A stretch of DNA of 64,000 nt from Apostichopus japonicus. Its lineage: Eukaryota; Echinodermata; Holothuroidea; Aspidochirotida; Stichopodidae. Within the stretch, counting starts at the first letter, position 1, and every line of letters starts with the position of its first letter. Positions 49,560 to 62,249 of this stretch are shown one piece after another. The stretch lies in assembly GCF_037975245.1 (NCBI RefSeq), contig NC_092567.1, forward strand, positions 20,747,376 through 20,811,375, read 5' to 3'. The notes under the pieces were generated by a model. It had not been told where the DNA came from. It was given only the letters and a program-made list of their open reading frames with translations, and did not search any database. A program made the translations under genes and the position numbers.

Positions 49560-50195
49560 AGCGTAAAATAGACCGTGGAGTTTCCATAAAAATGGTGGAC
49601 TCTCCCTTGGGGCTTTTTGTTTTTACTGTATCGAGGCACTGTTGATCCGTCAGTTGTTACGTCACTGGTTGTAACCGTAGGTTCGCGCCGACTGATGTTT
49701 CATGCTTATCGTGAGGCCAGCAGGGCCCAAGGGTCCACACGCGGTACACATTTGGGCCCTTAAATCTGTACCTCGTTCGCTTTATTCTCAAGGCCCCGGG
49801 CTCCCTGTCGAATGTACAATAATTCAAACAACGATTACTTGTTAAATATATGATCGGGAAAACTCAGGAACTAGAAAATAGATGGACTTTAACTTCATTT
49901 ATTACGGTGTTTCTAACATTGTGAGTTATGTAAAAACCAAACTGAAAGTTCATTTTTATTTGTAAATTGACAGTCACCAGATTGACACGGGCTTCGGAAT
50001 TCCACTGCCGCAAAAAATGATCAAAACCGTTAACAGGTATGCAACGTTATGCATAGGGCATCGATGTAGTATCGAAGCTACTAATTCAGCACAATAAGTG
50101 TAAATTCGATAGTACGCCACCATTTTACTTTTCATACCTGACACAATATATGAATGTAACTTGAGCACATGCAGGACGCTTTTTATACTGTTCTT
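49560..50195. other. Non-coding, no clear feature
   Basis: Mixed composition. No exon or repeat that I can support. Confidence 0.5.
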
Positions 50196-50197
50196 CC

Positions 50198-50290
50198 TTG
50201 TCATACTTCAAAGCACTTGTATGACAGTACGAGCAGTATGAATATCCTGACTCGATCATAAAAAAAGGTTAGGAACTGTTCATACTGTCA
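50198..50290. repeat. Palindromic repeat family, third locus
   Basis: TTCAAAGCACTTGTATGACA, GTACGAGCAGTATGAATATCC and GGAACTGTTCATACTGTC match the family at 16715-17327. Confidence 0.6.
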
Positions 50291-50318
50291 AACAATAATG
50301 GGTGTGTTTGTATGTATG

Positions 50319-50324
<6 letters not shown>

Positions 50325-50396
<72 letters not shown>
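50325..50396. repeat. (TA)n microsatellite
   Basis: Preceded by a short TGTATGTATG run. Confidence 0.93.
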
Positions 50397-50398
<2 letters not shown>

Positions 50399-50973
50399 AC
50401 AATAAATTTAGATTAGAGGTCGCCTCCCATTTGTGGGAATCCTTTTTCTTGTATTAGTAAGCTGATAGTGATATACATATAATGTAATGTGTGTTAACCA
50501 GTATGATGCATATCACAGGTATATGACTCAATGCATGATATCACTGACGTGGCCAAAATCCATATCAACGAAAATGCAAATTGTTTTCCTGTAAAATGAG
50601 AACGGTTTAAGGACTATTACTATTATAAACAGTTTGCCTTAATTCCGCTCTCAAATTGGAGTCTGTAGTTTATAGAATGACCAGTTTACAGTGGCGAAAA
50701 ATGTGTCACTGTATCAATTTCTCAGCGAACCAACACACTAAAAACTAAAGAAAGAGAAAAAAGACATATTTCCGTTTGAATTCCGAACGAATAACATCAT
50801 ATACCCCTCCCTATACCTAGAAGTGACAATTAAAATCTATTCATGTGGACATCCAGCCAGTAGGTCCTTCCAACCACAATCTACAACATTTTTAACATAT
50901 TGTTTAAGCTTTTTCTTTAATGCCACTTGAATGAACGAATTGATGGATAAATATAAAAACAGAAAAACCTAAG

Positions 50974-51041
<68 letters not shown>
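50974..51041. repeat. (TA)n microsatellite
   Basis: Perfect TA run. Confidence 0.93.
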
Positions 51042-51043
<2 letters not shown>

Positions 51044-51044
51044 T

Positions 51045-53015
51045 CTAAAGAGTAACAGAATCCCAGATTTCGTATCCACTTTCTCTCATCACAATGTCCA
51101 CAAGGAGGAAGGAAGCGTTGAAATCCTTCCGTCAACAGGTTGGTAGAATATGCAAGTTCACGTTTTTCTGAGACGCAACGCCTGCGTGTTTCACGTCAAT
51201 GGTACTTGTTTTGGCCTCTTCTTTAAAGAAATATATGAAAGCTTACAGTCGTTATTTTTAAACCATGTTTTTGTCCGGTTAGCCACCGGGGGTATATGCT
51301 TACAACATGGCCGCCATCGATGAAATCATCGATAGATTGAACCATGCTAAAGTAGCAGCATGAGAATGAAACTAAGATAAGAGGGTAGTGTTTAAGATGA
51401 AGACGCACACAACTGGAGTTCAGTGACGTGCAAAGGAGTTCAAAGGTTGGGGAAAGGATTCCTCCGACTGATTTTGCTCGGGGTATCAACGTTTTATGGT
51501 CGGATTGTAGGCTGATCAAGAAATGTCGAATGCGGGGTGCGGCTATGGCCATGTAGTACGTTGTTGAATGCAGCTCCCTTGTAGGGGGAGGGGGTCTGTG
51601 GTCCCTCCCCTTCCCTCTATTGCTTATTCTTCTTTTGTTTATTGATTTGATGTGTTTTGATTTTATGGATTTAAATTCTTAACCATCATGTGATTGTTTA
51701 GATCAGTTTGATCAGAAAGAATCCCCGAAAATGTATAGTTTCAATTCTTACAGTTTTAAAACAGTGTATAGCCCAATCCTCTGTGGTTGCGGGGGGGAGG
51801 GGTGACGAGGGGTAGGAAAAGGTAGCAGATAGATTCCCTTGTAAAACTATACAATCTTATATAGACACTGGCTATCAAACGATATGTTGAGCCCGTATGT
51901 AGTATATACTGAAATAATAACTTAGGAGCCTGCACTGTAGTAATCATCCTCGACCCCCCCCGCCCCCTCCCAAATCCTCCTCGAAGAAAAATGAAATTTA
52001 AGACGTAAAATGTTGCATTCTGAGACAAATAACTCACATTGTGAATCACAATAGTAATATATGATAATCCTTAATGTTTAATATGTACTGTTTTATTCAG
52101 ATTCAAGTTATTCAGGTGGATCTTGACTTAGTTTTGAAATATGCCAACTTTCCAGAAGATAAAACAATATATATCTACAAGCAACTTTTTACCATGTTAA
52201 TGGGTTAAGTATACTTTTATATCATGTCCTATATATGTGTCTATATACCTGTCAAACACATCGACACTCTACATTTTACGTAATAAGTCGAACGCGGTTA
52301 ATTTCCCTGCTACTACAGTTTAGTTAAAATGCCTCTTTCGTACATTTGCTGATAGAGTATTGCCATCAGCATCCTTGAAGGAAAGAAATTATCTAACAGA
52401 ACAACCCATGCTATCTGGATCTTTTACTCTCACAATTTTAACATGTCCCTCATCAGAGGACACTGAGTTATGCTTCCCTTTGTTCGGTGGCTGTTAATTA
52501 CCGGGAGGTCTAGAACAAGGAGAGAAAGAAACAACTTGTCTCTCTATATTTCTCTTTTTTCTACTTTAATATTTATTATTATTTTCATGATTTCCCTATG
52601 GATAAATAGATATATCTAACGTGAGGTTGAACGATGACAAGACAACCAACGTTTAACAGGAAGGAAGGGAATACTAGTACGAAATTTGTCTTTGTGTATT
52701 TTGGAGACATAGATAGAGAAAAGGAGAAAAATATAAAGAGGTAATGATTCGAATCTCGGTGTGGTGGTATGGGAGAAGGAAAGGGAAGAGAAGGGGGGGG
52801 GGAGGGGTTGTCATGTTTCGAGATGAATGCACTTACACGCATCTTAGCTCGCATATATTCATAGGAAATGTACATGTTTTTGAATTGTATAATCAATGCA
52901 TTCTTTTGGAAAATGCATTTTCTACCGGATGTGACATCACAAAGATCTAATTTTGCATATCAATGTGCAATGATAATTTAACATCATTTACTCGATGGCG
53001 ACATTAAATTACATG
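51045..53015. other. Non-coding, one GC-balanced patch
   Basis: The patch 51100-51560 is less AT-rich and contains CATGGCCGCCATC (51306-51318) and an ATCGATGA/TCATCGAT inverted repeat, but the ATG frame closes after 18 codons. The G- or C-rich runs near 51785, 51953 and 52790 are simple sequence. Confidence 0.45.
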
Positions 53016-53021
53016 TCACAT

Positions 53022-53107
53022 ATCATATCATATCATATTACAGGACATTACATCACATCACATCACATCACATCACATCACATCACATCATATCATATCA
53101 TATATCA
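53022..53107. repeat. (CATCA)n / (CATAT)n pentanucleotide array
   Basis: Blocks of CATAT flank nine or so CATCA units, giving a symmetrical CATAT-CATCA-CATAT layout. Confidence 0.92.
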
Positions 53108-53109
53108 TT

Positions 53110-55212
53110 CTGGAGTTAAGAAATGTCTTAGTTGTTTTAAGGGATTACAAGTATTTCTGTCACCTAGACCATTGATGTTAGATGGGTGAGTTTACTATTA
53201 TAAAGAGGATGTATTTCTCCAGAATTATATTTCCCTCGATTCTGTCGTGACTGTGACTAAAGAAACATATTCTACGATTAACAATTCAAAACTACTTGAG
53301 AACAGCCAAAGAAAATGCCATTTTGTCTAAAATTAGTTTAGTAACATGTAACAATGACTTGACAATTATCAAAATAAGAATGAAACATATTGACCACCTG
53401 ATCCAAGGTAAGGCATTTTGTTTAAAACATCGACCACTTCCCCCCTTGGGTATAATGATATCCACCCCCCCCCCCCCCACAGACTAGAACCTCTTTTCTA
53501 TGTTAGACTCTAATCAAACCCCCCTTGGGTATCATGCCCCCCCCGCCCCATATGCTATAACCTGTTTTTCTTTCTATTGTTGCACTCTAATTGCGCACCC
53601 TCCCTCCGAAGAAAGAAATCTCAGAAAGAAACTCGACGCATTAGTTTTAAATCTTTCGAACAGTTACAATAAAGAATTCCTGAGGTTTCTGGGTTTATTT
53701 CCTGTATTTTCGTAAATCAGTGGAGTGGTGCATATAAAACGATTATTTTAGAGCTTTTCCAAGAAAATGGTTATCGTGTTGTTGCCAAGAACTAAATTTA
53801 CGTCGAGCGATTGCCTTAAGTTTCAATACTCTTAAACACCACATTAAACATTTTGAACGTGTGAATGAATTAATTGTTCGTGAGTCACTCTAGTAAATGT
53901 CGTTTCGTTAATATCCAATCGGAGTGGGGGTTGGGTGCGGCTTCATATGCCGGGGGTATACGTGCCGCTCTTTCAGTACTGTGAAAAACATGAAAAATAA
54001 CCCTTTTCAACAAAGTGAAATTGCCCATACTGTTAATTAAAAGTACCCCTTTTCCCTCTCCAATATATATTTTCTATTATGATTTTTTCTTTATGATTAA
54101 AAAGGGCCCTTTTGTTGAACAAGGATTTTTTTTGGTAATGCTGTGGATTACACTACCCCTCGCAATTTATTTGTTACCATCCCTCCTCTCCACCCCCCTC
54201 TCCTGTCCCTTTCCTTTCTCGCCCGAAGATTCAATCCACCCCTTGTCTGGAATGTAAAATTATTTCATAATATGATAATTTCTTCTGGTCACCGTTGTCT
54301 ATATATGTGTGTTTGAAAATCATCGCTTTCATGTTCGCAGTCTATATATCTTCATGTTAAAGTGTTCCTAGAAATAGAGCTATTTATAATACACCACACG
54401 TAACTATCAGATCACGATATAGCTTTCTTTTCTGTCTTGTTTTCTATCCCCCCTACCCCCCCCCACCCCCACCCCTGTGCTCTTCATCTGTAGGTTATTT
54501 TGCGGTTCTTTCTTCATATACCTCCAAGTGTTACATCTGCTATTTGTTGTTTCCTTGTATGCAAGTACACGTTTCATTTCTTGAAGTCGACGTCATCATG
54601 AAGCTTAAGAAGATAATCGATTTTTTTTTGCCTTACCCCAATCTTGTTTCGCATCATAATATAACTACGTTATTTTCTCCTGCATGCATGAGACTGACTA
54701 TATACTGTTTAGTAAAATTGCAAGTATTGTGTGAAAAGATATTTTATTATTTTGTCTAGAGAACCTTACTGCATTGAATATTTAATAGATAGAGGACAAA
54801 ACAAAAAAGCAACGAGAAATGTTATTATTTATCTATTAGATCAGTTAAGAATGGGTTGGGGTGTGTGGACGGCAAAGGTGTGTGTTGGGGAAAGGGTGGG
54901 GAATGGGATTCGATGTAGGTTACCTTGAATACATTTTAAATGTAGCTTAAGTTTTGCAACGAACGCGTGAATAAAAAATATATTTTCGTTTAGTTATGGA
55001 TTGTTTCAGTTGTTGAAGTAAAACAAGTCATTTTTTAATCCTTTATAATAATTTTAAACATTTGTGTCGCAAAAGTGGTTCATGCAGTTAGATACAAACA
55101 AAAGCTCATTTCGTTGAAAACGCTGCCGAGGGACAGAAATAGTTTAACGTAGCTTGTTAACTCTAATGTGTTATATCGCCCTCTAATGCCAATTCTGCGG
55201 ATATTTCGTTTT
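53110..55212. other. Non-coding with C-rich runs
   Basis: C-runs at 53465-53478, 53539-53547 and 54448-54475. No exon supported. Confidence 0.5.
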
Positions 55213-55216
55213 ATAG

Positions 55217-55284
<68 letters not shown>
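55217..55284. repeat. (TA)n microsatellite
   Basis: TA run followed by ATTATATATAGCC. Confidence 0.93.
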
Positions 55285-55289
<5 letters not shown>

Positions 55290-55292
<3 letters not shown>

Positions 55293-56075
55293 GCCTATGT
55301 CTATACCAGTTTTCAAAAATAAACCGAATACGAGTTCAAATCTACGAGTACACGTAAGAGTACCAGTTCGAGTACAGACTCACTTTATAAGTCTGCTGAA
55401 TATCACTTCCTCGATCTTGGTTCGAAAATCCGTAACAGATGATGCCGACGATGGGTGATTAACTTATCCTATAGATAACCTAAGTTGGGTTTTTTTGTTT
55501 TGAGATCGTACTTGCCAAGACAGACGACTGTTCATTACTATCAACAAACATTCAAAGAGGATGAGCCCCTCGAAATCAAACTAAAAGTCATTAATTTTAT
55601 TTTATATTTAAATATAATGTTTTTCTTCTTCTCACAAAAATTGCCTAGCACTTGAGTTGATGCATCTATCTATCCATTCTTCGTTCAGTGGTGAGAAATG
55701 TGGTTTTTTGTCTACGTCGAGTTAGCCAGAAAACTGAAGCACTAATGACTTGATTTAAAACAAAATCACACATGGGCATCAGCGACAGTGTATCTCGAAA
55801 GCTCTTTACATATATAAGTTTCATCATTTTCAAACAGGTGCAATGTATTTGATAACTTGTTGTGTCTTATGACGTAGAAGTCGCACGCACACACGCACAT
55901 GATAATGCTATTGGAGTTTATACTTAATAACGTAACTGCAAAATACAAAGGAATAATTAAAATAATATCATCAGTGCATGCATCGGGTACTAATATAATT
56001 GCCCTAGTTGTGGGTACTAGTGCGAGTACGACCCTCTATAAGAACGAGTATACTAGTACTTAAAGTTCATCAGTT
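55290..56075. other. Non-coding, no clear feature
   Basis: AT-rich sequence. Repeated CGAGTAC words occur at 55325-55380 and again at 55987-56060, a weak sign of shared origin. Confidence 0.45.
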
Positions 56076-56079
56076 TTGC

Positions 56080-56235
56080 TCCTCCCTCCCCTTCCCCCAC
56101 CCCTACCCTACCCTACCCTAAACTTACCCCTCCCCTACCCCTCCCTCCCTACCCTACCCCGACCCTTCCCTCCCCTCCCACCCCTCCCATACCCTTCCTA
56201 TACCACCTCCCATATCCCATACCCCTTGCCCTACC
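56080..56235. repeat. Degenerate (CCCTA)n/(CCTCC)n C-rich tract
   Basis: CCCTACCC words repeat irregularly for about 150 bases, strongly strand-asymmetric (plus C-rich, minus GGGTAGGG). It looks telomere-like only superficially: the period is 5 and it is degenerate. Confidence 0.85.
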
Positions 56236-56239
56236 TCTA

Positions 56240-57465
56240 TAAAAAATCTTCTATAGAAAGTCTGAGAATGGTCAACTATGCTCAATTTGAATAATGAATT
56301 TTGCTGTCACTCTAAAAGTAATTTAGTTTTATCGACAATGATTTACTTATAATATGTTGTAATACGAACACACTCTCCAATCACTGGGAGCAATTTGGAG
56401 TCTCAGAACCTACAGTAAAGTGCTTTTGAAAACTTCCAGCAACTTCAAGCGTGTTTAAACGTGGAGTCAATACTGATATACTTTAATATTACACTTATAA
56501 TGTAGACTAGATTCCCAAAGTGACTCCGAGTACAACAAATATATTTGATGGCGAAAACGAACTCACCGCAAGTCTGTCTCCAATTATTATGATTAAATAA
56601 TCTTATGGCGAGGTTTTTTTTTATATTTTTCTCCTTTCTGTTTTATTATCTTTTAAGGGAAATGGGAGGTTGGATGGGTTGGAGATAACCGATACCAATA
56701 TTACATAAAACTGCTCTGTACAGTAGTAAGTAAGTAAGTAGGTCAACTTTAATGAATCCCAGAAGGAAATTACATATCTGCGATGAGCAATAAAATGAAT
56801 GATACAAAATACTAAAAAACATTGATACAATGAATGATACAAAATACGTTTCATTTTAAATGTTTCCACCATGAGAAACAGGAAGATACACAGACTAATA
56901 GTCCTTTATTTGCAATACTGCCATTTGATGTTTTTGGGTGTCTTGTAATCAACGTTTCATTGCAACTCGATAGGTCTAAATCTCAAAGTGGAAATAGTTT
57001 AATATCCGGCTTACTTTAAATATGATAGCCTGAAGTAAGCAATCTGTGCGTTTATTTGTTTTTAAACATGTAAAAATTTTTTTTTAAAAATCCAGAGTAA
57101 AGTACAATGGCACTTCGAGAGAATGATCTGTTCTCTCGCTGTACAAGAGATTGTAGTCTCCTGTATGAATTTGATTACAAATATATATCTAATAACTACA
57201 ATATCATAATCATATTCAACCCATATGAGTGTAACGACCTTACTGGTGAGAGAATGCTGTTAGGTATTGGATAGGGAGTGGGAGAGGTGGAGATAACACC
57301 CTGCTAGTCTGGGGAGCTCCTTCAAGTTGGGGGGGGGGGGATGAACAGAACCGCCTTTTCCTATTAGGAGTAACATTATATGCACAAGGCAAACGGGCAG
57401 GTTATCAGAAGCACAAAATGAAAACAATTAACAAACAAGAGATAATGGGAGAATTGAAAGCTTTC
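56240..57465. other. Non-coding, no clear feature
   Basis: AT-rich sequence with a short (GTAA)n near 56725 and a G-run at 57329-57340. Confidence 0.5.
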
Positions 57466-57472
57466 ACCTCAG

Positions 57473-57610
57473 CTGGGTGATGATGTGGGGTGCCCAAAAC
57501 TTGTCACCAGCTTCCGCACTGGTGGATACACTATGCCAGAGCCCATCCCGGTGCTTGTAGTACTATTCAGTCATAAGTGGTATTTTAATGAAGGCGGTAT
57601 CGATCGCTAA
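57473..57610. other. GC-balanced block, possible exon or element
   Basis: On plus, CTTTCACCTCAG acts as a possible acceptor before 45 open codons (LGDDVGCPKLVTSF..., stop TAA at 57608). On minus, codons reading DGLWHSVSTSAEAGDKFW run to a TGA at about 57466-57468. Both strands being open over the same block makes either reading uncertain. It could equally be the body of an unrecognised repeat. Confidence 0.2.
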
Positions 57611-58059
57611 GCAGGTTTTTTTAAGTGAAGCCGTGCCTTATTTCAATTCACATGTATATAGCATATTGCAATTCAAAGATAACGACAGTCTTCATTAATT
57701 GTCATTTTCCCATTTTGTCCCCCCCCCCCCCCCGCCTATTATACATTGAGTTTAACCGTCAGTTGACTGACTATGAATTATATAGACATCCTTTACATCC
57801 CTAACACATTACTAGTGACAATTAAAACCGAAAGGTTGGACTAAAATTTTATTGACGAAAAACCACAACCCGAAGATAAGACAAGGAGAAAGAAAAAAAA
57901 AAGAAAAACAGCCTTCCACGGAACAAAAAAAAAACGGAAGTTGCGGCGATTCTTTAATAATTTCACTTCAGTCCTTTAAAAGACTTACGATTTGTTCTTA
58001 GGGAAGAGGAGAGAAAAAAATTAATCAACCTGTTGGCTTTTTGATCACTTGTAAGTCGA

Positions 58060-58250
58060 TCGCTATAGCGTCGAGATAAGACCCCGCCACCGTCCGCTAC
58101 ACGCTTAATAAATTCCACCAATCACAGAGGCGAGAAAAAGGCGTTTATACAAAACAAAGCACCAATCAGATGAGAACCTCTTAACATAAAAGGCCAATCG
58201 AGAGCTCGAGCTGTGTCGATAACATTACGCATGGGAATGCTATTTGTCTT
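58060..58250 (+). promoter_or_regulatory. Triple-CCAAT promoter
   Basis: Three same-strand CCAAT boxes at 58118-58122, 58162-58166 and 58194-58198 (contexts CCAATCAC, CCAATCAG, CCAATCGA) are spaced 44 and 32 bases, as in multi-NF-Y promoters. Upstream is a CpG-rich patch with CCCCGCCAC (58081-58090) and AGATAAG. CATAAAAGG (58185-58193) could be a weak TATA. The ATG-free transcript leader and donor downstream support + direction. Confidence 0.6.
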
Positions 58251-58394
58251 AGAGTAGAGGAAAAAAACATCGAGTCAAGTCGTGGAGTAGAGTTTTGGAA
58301 GGCAATATTTTCAGGAAAACTGTGTCTGACTGCCGTAAAAGGAACGTTTTTTTAATTTCCAACAAAAGAGGGGGAAGTCTAAAAGCCAAAAAAG
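58250..58394 (+). other. Candidate non-coding first exon with splice donor
   Basis: About 145 bases without any ATG follow the CCAAT cluster and end in AAAAAAG|GTAAGTGATA, a near-perfect U1 donor at 58394/58395. The start is inferred near CTTAGAGTAGAGG. No coding exon was recognised downstream to 64000, so the first intron may exceed 5.6 kb or the gene may continue beyond the window. Product unknown. Confidence 0.5.
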
Positions 58395-61050
58395 GTAAGT
58401 GATACTCCTCACGTTGTTGTATTTAGCGTTTCATTTGAGAATTTATACTGTGCAAACTAAGGAATAATAATAATAAAAAAATAATACAAACGGTGACTGC
58501 AAAAAAAGGTCATTAGTAGCAGGCTAAAAGGTTCATGTGTATTAAGTCATTAACCTTCTTCAACCTTTCTCTACTCACAGACAATATTTTATTGAACGTA
58601 TGCTATATACGTCTCTATACTACTATACCACAACGTCTGGTAGATATGGTATCTAGGCTTATCAAAGTAAATTTGAGGAGTGAAATGTTCTTAGAATGAT
58701 GTAAACTTTGCCAGTAACGGAGTTAAGAGAATGCGAGAGAGAGAAAAACGAACAGTCTTCAAAAATACGTTTTGTTTACCGACATAGCTATGTTGCTAAG
58801 GAAACTGTTAAGACGAACGAAAACAAAATACGTCTTATGAGGCATTCTTAACAGCACAATTACGTGTATTATCCCATGCATCATGGCATTTGTCATTATA
58901 TATAGTAAGAGCGGCAACAAGCACTCCATTATCAGAGCCAAGACTTCTTTGCTTATTTGGAAAATATTTATATAAGAATCCACATTTTCCTATATTGATC
59001 AATTGTCATTATGACAGCTAAAAATGAGAAGAAAATATGTCCGACCATTTACCTCTCCCAGGAGGGAAGTATTCGTGTTTTTGTAATTTGCGGAATTTTT
59101 TGGTGCAAGACTACGAACTGATCACATCATGTCTGTACGTATTTTGTATAACACTAATTATAAAGAACATCTTCAATAAGTCTTAAAGGAGAGTACCCTA
59201 CTGAACATATAGTCTGTGTTGTTATACATCCATCTTGCAAACATATAGGTTTTGCTTCTTTTCTCTAATAAGCAAACCACTTGTCTCCCGGCCTTCTCTT
59301 GCGTACTTTCAAATTCTGAAGAAGTCGCCATGTTGTTTTTTGTCCCGTACTATCTACCTTGGACATTTTCTCCTAATTTTTGAATATTTATTCATCTATG
59401 TATGTGACTCTAAGATCGTTTCATTATACCTCATTTATTGTAATCTCACATGAAATATAATGTTAATGGCAAAATATAAGCCCCCCCCCCACCGCCCCCT
59501 CACTCACCGTCCCAACACCTCCCAATTCAAGTGCATAAGTCAATATCCATTGATCTACTTCCATTGTTGTCATTGTTGCAATGTCTTATTTTATTTTTTC
59601 ACATCGCTAAAATGACACTCATAGTTGTCCAGCATAACACGTCACCACCATCAGTCAAATAAATTTCATATCCTTCATCACCACTGCAACCCATCTATAA
59701 GATGAAAATTCTTAACAAGTTATATTCGTAACCATATCATAATGTGTGTCATCTGGCACTTTTGGAAGGCCATGCGCGCAATTAGTTTCATTACGTTACG
59801 AAATATCTACTTTAATTGGATATATGTGCGTGTTTGACGTAACTTTGACTTACTACATAACCGGGGTCTATACGCACCTCAGGGATCTACTTTGATGCAT
59901 TTCAATGGTTAGCCTATATATACATGATATTATAATGACATAGGCTATTCGGTACGTATACCGACTGATCACGCTATGCGTTAGGAATATCTGAATAGGT
60001 TGTATGAAAGTTCCACTGTACGTACATTGTCATCTGCAATTCAAAGCATTCGATTTATTCACAACCAGAAACGTATGTAGTATAATTCCTATATACCATC
60101 CATTCATTTGAATTATCCAAACAATTTCTCGATTTTGAGTTCGTGTAACTAGACCATTTCTTACCCCTTGATTGCTTCATTGGAAAAGCAATTTTAATAT
60201 GCCCGTATTGAAGTATATATGTCTATATACCGGCAAACGAAAACTAGTTCAATAATAATTAGCTACGTAAGCTTCAATAGTTCGTTTAGATTAGATTAAC
60301 CATAAAATCAAGAGAGAGAGAGACAGAGAGGTGGGGTGGGAGTGGGGTGAGGAGGGGGGGGGGGAGGTGTTAGCAAACTGCTTGTCTACTACAAAAAGCT
60401 TATGTAGGTAAATATGTAAAAGTTAGAGGGCGTGCCTTTTCGATCCCTGCAGGATCTTGTTTCAGAGGCTGACTGAAACGAAAAACCAACTAAGAACACA
60501 TTAAGAGAGACAGATGGACAGAGATGAGTTAAATTGGACAAATGAGCTATGAAAATAGAGCAAACGGTCGTCGTTTTAATTATTGGAAACTTTAACAATA
60601 TATCATGTGGTGCCGTTAGATATCTTCGTAAGGATATCACCGACACATCCTTTACAATGCATGCGGTAAAATGTATAGAGACAATGAGCAATCTAAATCC
60701 CCCCCCCCCTCCACCCGTTCCCCCATCCTCCACAGCAGTATGGTAAACACACTAGAGTCATTTTGAAAATGAATGTTCATTCAAGTATCGAATCAACATT
60801 ATTAATGGTGACTGAAATGCCCCAAATCAATCATGAACACATCAAGGCTTGTTATATCGTGCATTTTAAGATAACCTGAGCAAAACCTTGGTGACGTAAC
60901 CTTTTTTGTCCCCTTACATTTCTATCCTAACCCGATATTCTTCAAAGGCAGAGTTTTAATGTGCATTGGACTCATATTCAGATAGATATCTACCCTGTCC
61001 GGCCCGCGAAACTGTTAATAACAGTTACTTTCACACAAAAATAATGTACT
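58395..61050 (+). other. Putative first-intron sequence
   Basis: If 58250-58394 is a first exon, this is intron. It holds C-runs (59478-59500, 60699-60707), a G-run at 60353-60366, and no supported coding exon. Confidence 0.4.
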
Positions 61051-61054
61051 GGCC

Positions 61055-62245
61055 GGCAGCATTAGTATAGTTGAAAAGAGTAGAGTAGGGTTTTGTATAG
61101 TAGAGTAGTGTATAGTGAAGTACAGCACAGTGAACTTCAATATAGTACAGACCTCTACAGTACAGTGCATCATAGTGCAGTACGGTATAGTATAGTAGAG
61201 TGCAATATTGTAAAGTGCAATACAGTACAGTGTAGTGACTACCACAGTTCAATACATGCCAGAAAAGTAGAGTACAATGCAGTACAGAAGCATACAATAC
61301 AGTACAGTAGATTCTACTGTATTGCAGTACAATACAGTACAGCGCAATACAGCACAATACAGAAGCATACAATACAGTACAGTAGACTTTCATAGTACAA
61401 TAGAGTAAAGTACAGTAGCATACAATACATTACAGTAGATTCTACTGTATTGTAATACAATACAGTACAGTACAGCGCAATACAGCACAATACAGAAGCA
61501 TACAATACAGTACAGTAGACTTTCATGTATTGTGGTACAATACAAAATAGTACAATAGAGTAAAGTACAGTAGCATACAATACATTACAGTAGATTCTAC
61601 TGTATTGTAATACAATACAGTACAGTACAGCGCAATACAGCACAATACAGCACAGTACAGAAGCATACAACACAGTACAGTAGACTTTAATGTATTTTAG
61701 TACAATACAAACAGTACAATACAGTACAGTACAGTGCAATACAGCACAGTAAAGTAGCATACAATACAGTGCAGTAGACTTTCATGTACTGTAGTACAAT
61801 ACAAAACAGTGCAATACAGTACAGTACAGTGCAATACAGCACAATACAGAAGCATACAATACAGTGCAGTAGACTTTCATGTACTGTAGTACAATACAAA
61901 ACATTACAAAACAGTACAGTGTAATACAGCACAGTACAACACAGTACAGTAGAATACAGTACAGTAAAGTACAGTGCAGTACAGAGCAATACAGCGCAGT
62001 ACAGAAGCATACAATACAATACAGTAAACTATCATGTACTGTAGTACAATACAAAACAGTACAGTGTAATACAGCACAGTACAGTACAATACAGTCCAAT
62101 ACAATACAGTAAAGCACAGCAATGTACATTACAGTACAGTCATGCGCAAGCAACTGTTATCATAATATACAGTACAGCAACTCACTACAGAACCGTAGGC
62201 CATCAGTATACTATTCAGTACGGTATAGTACAGTACATGCCTACA
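61055..62245. repeat. TACAG/TACAA pentanucleotide satellite, ~1.2 kb
   Basis: Degenerate 5 bp units (TACAG, TACAA, GCAGT and variants) with a higher-order insert: AGCATACAATAC followed by ACAGTAGA and TTTCATGTA or TTCTACTGTA, seen at about 61288, 61363, 61417, 61496, 61573, 61660, 61756, 61850 and 62005. Because 5 is prime to 3, all frames cycle through few codons and stay open on both strands, producing spurious frames up to 148 codons. Confidence 0.95.
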
Positions 62246-62249
62246 GTCT

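Noticed and set aside
51307-51363. Short frame MAAIDEIIDRLNHAKVAA after a good ATG context (AACATGGCC), next to a YY1-like GCCGCCAT word
   Set aside because: Closes after 18 codons with no donor inside; likely chance, though the ATCGATGA/TCATCGAT palindrome is curious.
56080-56235. Interstitial telomere repeat
   Set aside because: Units are 5 bp CCCTA and degenerate, not 6 bp TTAGGG; better seen as a C-rich simple repeat.
61031-62153. Several overlapping 72-148 codon frames rich in Tyr, Cys, Val, Leu, Thr
   Set aside because: They arise from a 5 bp satellite that avoids stops in all frames; no start context or domain.
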